A DNA stretch of 64,000 bases from Desemzia sp045528445 (lineage in GTDB: Bacteria > Bacillota > Bacilli > Lactobacillales > Carnobacteriaceae): contig NZ_JBGQQU010000012.1 in the NCBI RefSeq assembly GCF_045528445.1, positions 1 through 64,000 of the forward strand, read 5' to 3'. Positions within the stretch are counted from its first letter, which is position 1, and every line of letters starts with the position of its first letter. The notes under the pieces were generated by a model that had not been told where the DNA came from, searched no databases, and saw nothing but the letters and a program-made list of their open reading frames with translations. Positions 8,902 to 17,360 of the stretch are shown here, piece after piece. The position numbers and the translations under genes were made by a program.

Positions 8902-9131
8902 GTTGATCTCCCCTTTTATTCGTAATCAATTGCTCTCCGAATCTTCTCCATCTTTAACGATAAAACAACTTTCTTGAAAACACAACTGAGACAAATGAAA
9001 TTTAACAATAACTTATGAAATTGGGCAAAATGATAGTTTTAAGGAAATCTTATAGTGTATTCGGCTCAGTTTATCGTAAAATAGACGTATCAATACTTAA
9101 TCGTATAAAAATTAGTTGGAGGAGATCAATT

Positions 9132-10322
9132 ATGGAAGAAGTAGTAATTGTCAGTGCAGTCCGTACACCAATCGGGTCTTTAGGAGGTCAATTTAAAGAT
9201 ACTTCAGCTGTTCAACTGGGCACCGTGGCTGCTACAGAAGTCTTACACCGCTCTCATTTGCAGCCGGAAGATGTGGACTCAGTGATTTTTGGTAATGTCT
9301 TACAGGCAGGTTTGGGACAAAACCCTGCACGCCAAATCTCTATTCATTCTGGAATTCCCAATACTATCCCTGCTATGACGGTAAATGAAATGTGCGGTTC
9401 AGGATTAAAAGCTGTTATTTTAGCCAGCCAAGCTATTCAAGTTGGAGATGCCAAAGTCGTGTTGGCTGGTGGAACAGAAAATATGTCTCAAGCTCCTTAT
9501 TTATTAAAAAATCAACGTTTTGGCAGCAAATTAGGCGATACCAACTCCGTCGACAGCTTGGTACATGATGGTCTGACAGATGCTTTCAATCAGCAGCATA
9601 TGGGAATCACAGCTGAAAATGTGGCTGAACGGTATCATGTGAGCCGTAAAGAACAAGACCAATTTGCCTTGGATTCACAAATCAAAACCGCAACAGCTCA
9701 AGAAAATGACTGGTTCAAGGATGAGATCGTTCCAGTATCTGTCCAAATAAAACGTGAAACACAACTCATCTCAGACGATGAATATCCTCGCAAAGAAACA
9801 ACCATAGAAAAATTGCAAAAACTACGTCCGGCTTTTAAAAAAGAGGGAACCGTAACAGCTGGAAATGCTTCAGGCATTAACGACGGTGCAGCCGCAATCT
9901 TGCTGATGGCTAAAACTGAAGCTGAAAAACGAAACATCCCTTATTTAGCAACGATCAAAGGGTATTCAGAAGTGGGAACCGATCCTGAAATCATGGGTTA
10001 TGCACCATATACTGCTGTTCAAAAAGTATTTGAAAAAACGAATTTCACAAAAGAAGACATCGATTTATATGAATTCAATGAAGCTTTTGCTTCCCAAAGC
10101 ATTGCTTTGGTGCGCGATTTAGAACTTCCTACTGAGAAAGTCAATATCCATGGCGGTGCTATCGCATTAGGACACCCAATCGGCGCCTCGGGCTCACGCA
10201 TTTTAGTCACTCTTTTAAATGCGATGAAACAAAACAACAAAAAGCGCGGCCTAGCCACACTATGCGTAGGAGGCGGAATAGGCATCGCAATGATTATTGA
10301 GAGCGCGGAACAAGGCGTTTAG
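9132..10322 (+). CDS. Acetyl-CoA C-acetyltransferase (thiolase II)
   Basis: A 396-residue biosynthetic thiolase that joins two acetyl-CoA to acetoacetyl-CoA, the first mevalonate step. Cys88 (NEMCGSG), His348 (GHPIGASG) and Cys378 (CVGGGIG) match the standard catalytic residues. The open frame extends upstream to 9015, but GGAGGAG at 9118-9124 and the family N-terminus fix the start at 9132. The last codons and the stop lie in a sequence, GGAACAAGGCGTTTAGC at 10307-10323, that recurs as intergenic DNA at 51016. In enterococci this activity is the N-terminal half of MvaE. Confidence 0.94.
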   Translation: MEEVVIVSAVRTPIGSLGGQFKDTSAVQLGTVAATEVLHRSHLQPEDVDSVIFGNVLQAGLGQNPARQISIHSGIPNTIPAMTVNEMCGSGLKAVILASQAIQVGDAKVVLAGGTENMSQAPYLLKNQRFGSKLGDTNSVDSLVHDGLTDAFNQQHMGITAENVAERYHVSRKEQDQFALDSQIKTATAQENDWFKDEIVPVSVQIKRETQLISDDEYPRKETTIEKLQKLRPAFKKEGTVTAGNASGINDGAAAILLMAKTEAEKRNIPYLATIKGYSEVGTDPEIMGYAPYTAVQKVFEKTNFTKEDIDLYEFNEAFASQSIALVRDLELPTEKVNIHGGAIALGHPIGASGSRILVTLLNAMKQNNKKRGLATLCVGGGIGIAMIIESAEQGV

Positions 10323-10354
10323 CCTATCGAATATAAAGGTTCTACAATATTTGA

Positions 10355-10597
10355 CGTTGGTAAGTAAAAAAAACTTAATTCTAAACCTTTTAGAAGCTCA
10401 TTCCTAGAAATTTATGGAGGACTATGGGGTTGGTTGTAGCCATGAAAAAGGAAGCAATGGGAATTACTTAGCGTTAGGCTTTAGCCGTTACGCTAAGTTT
10501 GAAGCTTGCAAGCCTTGAGATGTGGCTTTCAGCTCAAGGCGTTCCCATGGCTTTCCATAAGCAACACCATAGGCCGGAGGAAATTTCTTTACCAACG
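10355..10597 (+). ncRNA. Multibranched self-complementary block, candidate structured RNA
   Basis: Helices nest in order: 10355-10363/10589-10597 (9 bp), 10406-10413/10581-10588 (8 bp), 10422-10432/10562-10572 (10 of 11), 10450-10455/10550-10556 (one bulge) and 10457-10463/10542-10548 (7 bp). They enclose two hairpins, 10466-10473/10491-10498 and 10512-10519/10533-10540, giving a three-way junction. No open frame of note crosses it, and no U-run follows, so it is not a plain terminator. The class was not recognised; it could also be a DNA element. Strand is undetermined. Confidence 0.5.
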
Positions 10598-10731
10598 CTA
10601 GAAGATGAAGAGCCAATATAAAACACCTTTAACTGTTAGATATTCTTCTAATCAATTCATTGGACAATCAACAGTATCCCTGTTATTTTTAGAGTGATTT
10701 AAAAGTCATACTAAACAGGGAGGGATACCGG

Positions 10732-10944
10732 ATGAAAACTCTAGACAGTATTGCTTTAGCTTTATTGATCGTTGGTGGTTTGAATTGGTTGTTGGTTGGA
10801 CTTTTTGAATTTGACTTAGTAGCTACTTTATTTGGCGGACAAGACACTCTCTTATCTAAAATTGTGTATATCATCGTTGGTCTATGTGCTTTATACTGCT
10901 TGAAATTTTTTGGATTACTATCCAGAGATAACCATAAACACTAA
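10732..10944 (+). CDS. DUF378 small membrane protein (YuzA-like)
   Basis: A 70-residue protein with two membrane segments (about 7-28 and 42-62) and the family pattern DSIALALLIVGGLNWLLVG and FGLL near the end. Members are widespread in Firmicutes and have no known function. Start ATG follows AGGGAGG. A weak promoter TTGGAC (10660) with TGTTAT is possible. It sits inside a pair of 17-bp inverted repeats, see the separate repeat entry. Confidence 0.85.
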   Translation: MKTLDSIALALLIVGGLNWLLVGLFEFDLVATLFGGQDTLLSKIVYIIVGLCALYCLKFFGLLSRDNHKH

Positions 10945-11029
10945 AATTCTCGTATATTCTAACATTGGTAAAGAAATGAATTTTTACTTACCAACGTTAA
11001 ATAGTGGAGAACTGAAAATAATCGAAAAA

Positions 11030-11065
11030 AACAAGGGAGTGAGGCTTTTGCCTCACTCCCTTGTT
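11030..11065 (-). terminator. groEL terminator
   Basis: A perfect 16-bp GC-rich stem (11030-11045 with 11050-11065, TTTT loop) followed on the minus strand by TTTTTTCG. Confidence 0.92.
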
Positions 11066-11087
11066 CAATAATCTTAAAATAACTTTC

Positions 11088-12710
11088 TTACATCATACCG
11101 CCCATGCTTGGGTCCATTCCTGGAGCTGCTGGTGCTGCTGGTTCTGGATGATCTGCTACTACGGCTTCAGTCGTTAACAATAATGCCGCTACACTTGCAG
11201 CATTTTGTAGAGCTGAACGAGTCACTTTAGTTGGGTCTGTAATTCCAGCCTCAATCATGTTTACCCATTCGTCTGTTGCCGCATTGTATCCAACACCTGG
11301 TTCAGCAGTTTTCATTTTTTCAACAATTACTGAACCTTCCATTCCTGCATTTGCAGCGATTTGGCGAATTGGCTCTTCTAACGCACGAACAACGATTTTC
11401 ACACCTGTTGCAACGTCGCCTACAGCTTCAATTTCAGCAACTTTGCTTTGAACGTTGATATAAGCAGTCCCACCACCAGCGATGATTCCTTCTTCAACAG
11501 CTGCACGTGCTGCATTCAAAGCATCTTCAATACGTAATTTACGTTCTCTTAATTCAGTTTCTGTTGCAGCACCCACACGAATAACGGCAACTCCACCAGC
11601 TAATTTTGCAATACGTTCTTGTAATTTTTCTTTGTCAAATTCAGAAGTTGTTTCTTCTGCTTGAGCTCTCAATAATGCTACACGTTGGCTGATCGTATCT
11701 GTTGAACCAGCGCCTTCTACAATAGTTGTCGCATCTTTAGTAACAGCCACTTTACTTGCATGTCCTAATTGTTCTACTGTAGTATCTTTCAATTCAAGAC
11801 CTAGGTCTTCTGTGATTACAGTACCACCAGTTAAAATAGCAATGTCTTCTAACATCGCTTTACGACGATCCCCAAATCCAGGAGCTTTAACAGCTGCAAC
11901 ATTGAAGGTACCGCGTAATTTGTTCAAGACTAATGTAGGCAATGCTTCGCCATCAATATCTTCAGCAATAATCAACAACGGACGACCTTGTTGCAAGATT
12001 TGTTCCAATAATGGAAGAATATCTTGAATGTTTGAGATTTTTTTATCGGTAATCAAAATGTATGGATTTTCTAAGTTAGCTTCCATTTTATCGTTATCTG
12101 TAACCATGTATTGTGACAAGTATCCACGATCAAATTGCATACCTTCTACAACATCTAGTTCAGTTTCGATTCCTTTAGATTCTTCGATCGTGATAACACC
12201 ATCGTTGCCCACTTTTTCCATAGCGTCTGCTAATAAAGCACCGATTTCTGGATCTCCTGAAGAGATAGAAGCGATTTGTGAAATGGATTCTTTTGTTTCC
12301 ACTTTACGAGAAACAGCTAATAATTCCTTAACAGCTACTTTAGTGGCTAATTCAATTCCAGCTCGAATCCCTACCGGGTTTGCGCCTGCAGTAACGTTTT
12401 TCATTCCTTCGCGAACAATCGCTTGGGTTAAAACAGTGGCAGTAGTTGTACCATCACCAGCTGTATCATTGGTTTTTGAAGCTACTTCAGAAACTAATTG
12501 AGCTCCCATGTTTTCAAAGCGGTCTTCTAATTCGATTTCTTTTGCGATCGTCACTCCATCATTAGTGATTAATGGCGAACCGTAAGATTTGTCTAAAACT
12601 ACATTTCTTCCTTTGGGTCCAAGTGTTACTTTAACAGTATCTGCTAATTTATCTACTCCACGTAATAATGCAGCACGTGCGTCTTCAGAAAATTTAATAT
12701 CTTTAGTCAT
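11088..12710 (-). CDS. groEL: Chaperonin GroEL (60 kDa)
   Basis: The 540-residue chaperonin assembles into two seven-membered rings that fold client proteins with ATP and GroES. Typical sequences include TLGPKGRNVVLDKSYG, AGDGTTTATVL with the ATP-hydrolysis Asp, and the C-terminal GGM tail (SMGGMM). It is the second gene of groES-groEL, 54 bp after groES, under CIRCE control at 13080. Full length, no anomaly. Confidence 0.98.
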   Translation of the reverse strand: MTKDIKFSEDARAALLRGVDKLADTVKVTLGPKGRNVVLDKSYGSPLITNDGVTIAKEIELEDRFENMGAQLVSEVASKTNDTAGDGTTTATVLTQAIVREGMKNVTAGANPVGIRAGIELATKVAVKELLAVSRKVETKESISQIASISSGDPEIGALLADAMEKVGNDGVITIEESKGIETELDVVEGMQFDRGYLSQYMVTDNDKMEANLENPYILITDKKISNIQDILPLLEQILQQGRPLLIIAEDIDGEALPTLVLNKLRGTFNVAAVKAPGFGDRRKAMLEDIAILTGGTVITEDLGLELKDTTVEQLGHASKVAVTKDATTIVEGAGSTDTISQRVALLRAQAEETTSEFDKEKLQERIAKLAGGVAVIRVGAATETELRERKLRIEDALNAARAAVEEGIIAGGGTAYINVQSKVAEIEAVGDVATGVKIVVRALEEPIRQIAANAGMEGSVIVEKMKTAEPGVGYNAATDEWVNMIEAGITDPTKVTRSALQNAASVAALLLTTEAVVADHPEPAAPAAPGMDPSMGGMM

Positions 12711-12764
12711 TTTCTTTCACCTCATCAGATTGATTTTTATTCGTGTACATGTCTTTATTTACGT

Positions 12765-13049
12765 TTAGTCTACGATTGCGATGATATCGCTCTCTTTGAT
12801 CACTAAATATTCAGTACCATCATACTTCACTTCAGAACCAGCGTATTTTTCGAAAAATACTGTATTTCCAACGACAACTGAAAGCTCAGCTTTTGTTCCG
12901 TTATCGAGTATACGCCCAGCACCAACAGCAACTACTTCACCAGTTTGTGGTTTTTCTTTTGCTGTACCAGCCAAAACGATACCACTTGCTGTTGTTTCTT
13001 CTTCTTTTGTGACTTTAATGATGACACGATCTCCTAAAGGTCTTAACAC
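12765..13049 (-). CDS. groES: Co-chaperonin GroES (10 kDa)
   Basis: The 94-residue lid of the GroEL cage, starting MLRPLGDRVIIK and with the mobile-loop region EEETTASGIVL at about 16-26. It is the first gene of the heat-shock operon; the promoter and CIRCE element lie directly upstream. Confidence 0.98.
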   Translation of the reverse strand: MLRPLGDRVIIKVTKEEETTASGIVLAGTAKEKPQTGEVVAVGAGRILDNGTKAELSVVVGNTVFFEKYAGSEVKYDGTEYLVIKESDIIAIVD

Positions 13050-13079
13050 GTAAATCCCTCCAATTATAGTTTTTCTTTG

Positions 13080-13106
13080 TTAGCACTCACTCTAAAAGAG
13101 TGCTAA
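13080..13106. promoter_or_regulatory. CIRCE element (HrcA operator)
   Basis: TTAGCACTC (13080-13088), 9-nt spacer, GAGTGCTAA (13098-13106): an exact match to the CIRCE consensus. It lies between the promoter and groES, so HrcA should repress groESL in the absence of heat stress. Confidence 0.98.
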
Positions 13107-13117
13107 ATCACTTCTTC

Positions 13118-13145
13118 ATCATATCAAACTGTAAAAATTTTGCAA
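13118..13145 (-). promoter_or_regulatory. groESL promoter
   Basis: On the minus strand TTGCAA (13145-13140), 16-nt spacer, TATGAT (13123-13118), placing the start point at or next to CIRCE. Confidence 0.75.
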
Positions 13146-13388
13146 GTATTTTTTACTCTTGAAAAAGAAAAAGAGTGCCCTTTTATTTAAGAAAGAAATA
13201 CTTCAAGAAGAAAGCAAAAATTGCTTTAGTGGTATGAGACTTATGTTATACTGTTTATTGAACATCTTTTTTTAAAACTGTTTTACGTCCAAATGCAGTA
13301 CCATTACAAAGGTGCATTGCTCACTTTATATAGTCTTGTTCTTTTTTAGTGCAACTGTAAATAATTACTTAAAGAAGGTTTTAAACAC

Positions 13389-14045
13389 ATGAAGAATTTA
13401 ATTAAGTCTCCATATGCAAAAATCATTCTCATCTATATTATAGCTCAATTTTTCCCAGTGATAGTGTTGTTTTTTGTACCAGCTAAAGCTGTAGCAGACG
13501 CCAGCATTTATGGTACTATCGCCGGTTTCGTGATTGGAGCTATCCTAATGTTTATCGTTAATCATCGGTCTACATTTGATAATAGTCTAGAGAAAACGCC
13601 CAGCAATTCTAAAAAATCGATTATTTTTTGGGGAGTAGGAGGAATGTTTTTAGCTTTTGTTGGTCAATACTTAGCTGTATTTATCGAAACATTCTTGCTC
13701 AATACACCTTTAGGGTCACAAAACACTGCAGAGCTCGTTTTCACTGTGAATAAATACCCTATTTTCTTGATTCTAGTAGCTATCTTTGGTCCTATTATGG
13801 AAGAGTTTGTATTTAGGAAAGCTATCTTTGGTTATCTTTATGACATTACTGGAGGAATCGGTGCTGCTGTGATCAGTTCATTGATATTTGCCTTTATTCA
13901 CTTTGATGGTCATTACTTGCTTTATTCGATTATGGGATTTGTTTTCTGCTATTTGTACTGGAAAACAAAATCGATTGCTGCTCCAATTATTGCTCACGCT
14001 TTAATGAATGCTACCGTTACAGTAGCTAACTTATGGCTATACTAA
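13389..14045 (+). CDS. CPBP family intramembrane metalloprotease (YdiL-like)
   Basis: A 218-residue multi-pass membrane protein with the CPBP/Abi protease motifs: Glu138-Glu139-x3-Arg143 (EEFVFR), His171 (FIHFDG) and His203-x3-Asn207 (HALMN). Homologous proteins are related to CAAX prenyl proteases and some give bacteriocin self-immunity. In Bacillus the equivalent, ydiL, also lies beside groES, which supports orthology. An extended -10, TGTTATACT at 13244-13252, lies about 130 nt upstream. It is followed 34 nt later by the ydiK-like gene. Confidence 0.88.
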   Translation: MKNLIKSPYAKIILIYIIAQFFPVIVLFFVPAKAVADASIYGTIAGFVIGAILMFIVNHRSTFDNSLEKTPSNSKKSIIFWGVGGMFLAFVGQYLAVFIETFLLNTPLGSQNTAELVFTVNKYPIFLILVAIFGPIMEEFVFRKAIFGYLYDITGGIGAAVISSLIFAFIHFDGHYLLYSIMGFVFCYLYWKTKSIAAPIIAHALMNATVTVANLWLY

Positions 14046-14079
14046 TAGTGTTTATAGTAGAAAGGAACTTTTAACGTTC

Positions 14080-14283
14080 ATGAAAAAAAGAGATTTTATT
14101 ATTCAAATTGTTTTCAATTATGTTCTTGCAGCTATTTTTATCTGGTTTGCAACTGACTACGTTGGTGAATTTGGTTGGGGATTCTTCTCTATCATTTTTG
14201 TATTGTTTGCCACACGAGATGTGGTAAGAGCTACGAAGATTTTACAAATCTATCTCAAACTAAAAAAAGGCAACAAACCGTAA
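14080..14283 (+). CDS. YdiK-like small membrane protein (DUF4305)
   Basis: A 67-residue protein with two membrane helices and a basic end, similar to Bacillus YdiK in length, pattern (FYS/FFSIIFVLFA) and location next to ydiL. Function unknown. Its last codons form the left arm of the terminator at 14270-14296, an economical overlap. Co-transcribed with the CPBP gene. Confidence 0.78.
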   Translation: MKKRDFIIQIVFNYVLAAIFIWFATDYVGEFGWGFFSIIFVLFATRDVVRATKILQIYLKLKKGNKP

Positions 14284-14304
14284 ATAGGTTTGTTGCTTTT
14301 TTTT
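14270..14304. terminator. Terminator overlapping the end of the ydiK-like gene
   Basis: GCAACAAACC (14270-14279) pairs with GGTTTGTTGC (14287-14296), followed by eight Ts. A-rich sequence before the left arm lets it serve the convergent rex gene too. Confidence 0.88.
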
Positions 14305-14974
14305 AATCTAATAGCAATAAAGTATCATCACTGTCTGAGTCTGCTTTATAGTGATCGATAAAATAGATAAGAGTCTGCAATTCATTCGCTAAATCCACGT
14401 TTTGTACTCGAACTTCTTCTGGTACGGAAATACGAATCGGTGTAAAGTTCAGTATTCCTTTAACGCCAGCTTCAACGAGATTATTTGCAGCATCTTGAGC
14501 TGCTGAAGTAGGCACAGTCAGCATAACTACATCGATTTGTTGCATTTTCAACTGTTGTACCATGTCTTCCATTGGATAAACCGGTACTCCAGATTGAATC
14601 GTTCCTACAATATCCTTGTTGATATCAAAGGCAGCACTGATGCGCATGTTGTTCCCTTGATGGAAATTGTAATTTAATAAAGCATGTCCTAAGTTACCCA
14701 CACCAATTAATGCCACGTTCGTTAGTCGGTCTTGTTTCAATGTTTTACTGAAAAAATGCATCAGCGTTTCAACATCGTAACCATAACCTCTTTTTCCTAG
14801 AGCCCCGAAATATGAAAAATCGCGTCGAATCGTAGCGCTATCTACTTTCACAGCTTCACTTAATTCAGTTGATGACACACGTTCTTTTCCATCTTCATGC
14901 AAATACCGTAAATATCTATAATAAATCGGTAATCTCTTTGCCGTTGCTTTAGGTATTGTATTAGTTGAACTCAT
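14303..14974 (-). CDS. rex: Redox-sensing transcriptional repressor Rex
   Basis: The 223-residue repressor reads the NADH/NAD+ ratio and controls fermentation genes. It has an N-terminal winged helix (KATAKRLPIYYRYL to VDSATIRRDFSYFG) and a Rossmann domain with GVGNLGHALL around 85-95. It is placed between ydiK/ydiL and the ABC-F gene, as in Bacillus (ydiH). The upstream region has an extended -10 and a TTTGTGAAACAAAT palindrome that may be an autoregulatory site. Confidence 0.95.
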   Translation of the reverse strand: MSSTNTIPKATAKRLPIYYRYLRYLHEDGKERVSSTELSEAVKVDSATIRRDFSYFGALGKRGYGYDVETLMHFFSKTLKQDRLTNVALIGVGNLGHALLNYNFHQGNNMRISAAFDINKDIVGTIQSGVPVYPMEDMVQQLKMQQIDVVMLTVPTSAAQDAANNLVEAGVKGILNFTPIRISVPEEVRVQNVDLANELQTLIYFIDHYKADSDSDDTLLLLD

Positions 14975-15029
14975 CGTTCACTTCACTCACTTTCTTTTAT
15001 TCAAAATTCACAATATTCGTTAACAAATG

Positions 15030-15074
15030 ATTTGTTTCACAAATTGTCGAGTTTCACATAATAAGATTATAACA
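15030..15074 (-). promoter_or_regulatory. rex promoter with possible Rex-like operator
   Basis: On the minus strand TGTTATAAT (15074-15066) is an extended -10. Just downstream lies ATTTGTttcACAAAT (15030-15044), a 6-bp dyad whose TTTGTGAAAC sequence resembles Rex half-sites (TTGTGAA). Binding by Rex is inference. Confidence 0.5.
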
Positions 15075-15151
15075 TCTTCTTATTAAATTGCCAGCTTTTT
15101 TAAACGGTCATTTCCTTTTTTTTTTACACTTATTTTCCTATCCATACAAAA

Positions 15152-15171
15152 TTCACAAAGAATATTGTGAA
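15152..15171. promoter_or_regulatory. TTCACAA-N6-TTGTGAA palindrome between rex and the ABC-F gene
   Basis: Two 7-bp arms (15152-15158, 15165-15171) are perfect inverse repeats. The half-sites equal those of Rex but in the opposite order from the usual TTGTGAA-N-TTCACAA, so it may bind something else. It lies 105 bp before the ABC-F start. Confidence 0.45.
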
Positions 15172-15275
15172 CCGGCTTTCTTTTTGTTAGTACTGCCTTC
15201 CAGACACTCTCCCACTTAAAGACAGAATATGCTAAACTAAGTGAAAGAGCAGAGATAAGAAATGAGGACAACAAA

Positions 15276-17234
15276 ATGATTCTATTACAAGCTCAACACG
15301 TCGCACGTTATTTTGGTGCAGATGTGTTGTTTGAGAATATTTATTTAGAAGTACAAGAAAATTCACGTATTGCCCTTGTGGGACGAAACGGTGCCGGCAA
15401 ATCAACTCTGTTAAAAATCATCGCAGATATTGAACCTCCGGATGCTGGACAGATTTCAAAAGGAAAACAAGTGACTATCGGCTACTTAGCACAAAATACT
15501 GGCCTTGATTCTACTCAATCCATTTGGGATGAAATGTTGGAAGTTTTTCAATATGTGATCCAATTAGAAAAGAAAATGCGTCATACCGAAGAAATGTTAG
15601 GGGATCCTTCTTTATTAGCCGACGAGGAACTCTATCATGAAACCTTAAAACAGTATGATCAAATGCAGCACGATTTTCGAGAGCAAAATGGTTATGGTTA
15701 TGAAGCAGAGATCCGCTCTGTTTTACATGGTTTCCGCTTTTTTGAAGAGGATTATGCTAAATCCATCAATCAACTCTCAGGTGGCCAAAAAACGCGTTTA
15801 GCTTTAGCGAAATTATTGCTGCAAAAAAAAGACTTATTGATTTTAGATGAGCCTACCAATCATTTGGATATCGAAACATTAAACTGGTTAGAGAACTACC
15901 TGCAAACTTATACTGGTGCGTTGCTGATCGTTTCTCATGACCGTTATTTCTTAGATAAAGTAGTTAACGAAGTCTATGACTTAAGCCGTCAAAAAATGCA
16001 CCATTATAAAGGAAATTATAGTAAATATTTAGACTTGAAAGCGGCACAACTTGAAAAAGAATGGAAAGAATTTGAGAAACAGCAAAAAGAAATTGCCAAG
16101 TTAGAAGATTTTGTAAACCGCAACTTAGTCCGCGCTTCTACTACCAAACGTGCTCAGAGCCGTCGGAAACAATTGGAAAAAATAGACCGTTTAGATAAAC
16201 CTCAAGGTGAAGAAAAATCAGCTACATTCAGTTTCCACCCTGCCAAAGAAAGCGGAAATGTCGTAATGTCATTACAAAACGGAGCTATCGGATATGACCA
16301 AACGATTTTATCTGAACCGATCAATATGGATATCCGAAAATACGATGCTATAGCTTTAGTCGGACCAAACGGTGTGGGAAAATCCACGCTGCTGAAATCC
16401 TTACTCGAAGAACTCCCTCTTATGAAAGGTGAAAAGCGATACGGAACAAATGTGGAAGTTGGCTATTACGATCAAGAACAAGCTGAATTGCATTCTTCTA
16501 AATCTGTATTGGCCGAACTTTGGGATGAACACCCTACTACTCCCGAAAAAGACATCCGATCTATTTTAGGCAGCTTTTTATTTTCTGGAGAAGATGTTGA
16601 AAAAGCCGTCACTTCTTTAAGCGGTGGAGAAAAAGCTCGTTTGGCATTAGCCAAATTGTCTATGAATCAAGACAACTTCTTAATTCTGGATGAACCTACA
16701 AACCATTTAGACATAGATAGTAAAGAAGTACTTGAAAATGCGTTGATTGATTTCGACGGCACACTGCTTTTTGTTTCTCATGACCGCTATTTCATCAATC
16801 GGATTGCGTCTAAAGTAATTGAACTATCTGCAGAAGGAAGCACAGCTTACTTAGGCGATTATGATTACTATCTAGAAAAAAAAGCTGAGCAAGAAGAATT
16901 GAAACGACTTGCAGATGAAGAAGCACAGGGAACGGAAAACAGTTCTGGGAAAGATTCCGCTTCTACCGCCCCTTCAAAAAAACGTGAAATCAATAAAGAA
17001 AATCAAAAATTGGTTCGACAGCTGACCCGTCGAATAGAAGCCATTGAACAGGAAACTTCTGAATTGGAGCCTAGTATCGAAAATTTAGAAACTGAATTGA
17101 CCAAACCAGAAGTCTATGAAGATCATTTAAAAGTCCAAGAAATCAATGATAAACTTCAACTGTTGAATGAACAGTATGAAACACTCATGGAAGAATGGGA
17201 AGAAACGACGTTAGCTCTTGAAGAACTAATCTAA
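15276..17234 (+). CDS. ABC-F family ATPase (YdiF-like)
   Basis: A 652-residue soluble protein with two ABC domains in tandem: Walker A GRNGAGKST (36-44) and GPNGVGKST (363-371), signatures LSGGQK and LSGGEK, and LDEPTNHLDI in both halves. A linker rich in Lys/Arg joins them and a C-terminal coiled coil of about 85 residues follows. No membrane segments. ABC-F proteins act on ribosomes in translation or antibiotic protection; the YdiF type is a housekeeping member. Start ATG follows GAGGAC. It stands alone and ends at the strong terminator at 17303. Confidence 0.92.
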   Translation: MILLQAQHVARYFGADVLFENIYLEVQENSRIALVGRNGAGKSTLLKIIADIEPPDAGQISKGKQVTIGYLAQNTGLDSTQSIWDEMLEVFQYVIQLEKKMRHTEEMLGDPSLLADEELYHETLKQYDQMQHDFREQNGYGYEAEIRSVLHGFRFFEEDYAKSINQLSGGQKTRLALAKLLLQKKDLLILDEPTNHLDIETLNWLENYLQTYTGALLIVSHDRYFLDKVVNEVYDLSRQKMHHYKGNYSKYLDLKAAQLEKEWKEFEKQQKEIAKLEDFVNRNLVRASTTKRAQSRRKQLEKIDRLDKPQGEEKSATFSFHPAKESGNVVMSLQNGAIGYDQTILSEPINMDIRKYDAIALVGPNGVGKSTLLKSLLEELPLMKGEKRYGTNVEVGYYDQEQAELHSSKSVLAELWDEHPTTPEKDIRSILGSFLFSGEDVEKAVTSLSGGEKARLALAKLSMNQDNFLILDEPTNHLDIDSKEVLENALIDFDGTLLFVSHDRYFINRIASKVIELSAEGSTAYLGDYDYYLEKKAEQEELKRLADEEAQGTENSSGKDSASTAPSKKREINKENQKLVRQLTRRIEAIEQETSELEPSIENLETELTKPEVYEDHLKVQEINDKLQLLNEQYETLMEEWEETTLALEELI

Positions 17235-17302
17235 GAAGTCCTTTAAATAAGAAGCTCGGGTTGGCTTGGTGCCCTAATAGTTAGAGTTCTTATTATACAG
17301 CT

Positions 17303-17357
17303 GATTGGCTGGTTTGAGTTCGGTTGAATACCGGACTCAAACCAGCCAATCTTACTT
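17303..17357 (+). terminator. Terminator of the ABC-F gene
   Basis: Arms 17303-17323 and 17331-17351 form a 21-bp stem with one G-U pair and a 7-nt loop, followed by TTACTTTTT. Confidence 0.85.
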
Positions 17358-17360
17358 TTT

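Larger units (their letters stand above)
10354..10998. repeat. Inverted repeats bracketing the structured block and the DUF378 gene
   Basis: ACGTTGGTAAGTAAAAA at 10354-10370 is the exact reverse complement of 10981-10997. An inner pair, TTTCTTTACCAACG at 10585-10597 region and CATTGGTAAAGAAA at 10963-10976, matches at 13 of 14. The right-hand motifs (10961-10971 and 10988-10998) also pair with each other as a hairpin. The layout is A, B', gene, B, A', as in a small composite element or in two facing copies of one element. Confidence 0.6.

Noticed and set aside
10306..10600. Insertion sequence remnant
   Set aside because: No transposase-like frame on either strand; the block is better described as structured non-coding DNA.
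12028..12501. A 157-residue + strand protein opposite groEL
   Set aside because: It is the antisense shadow of the groEL codons.
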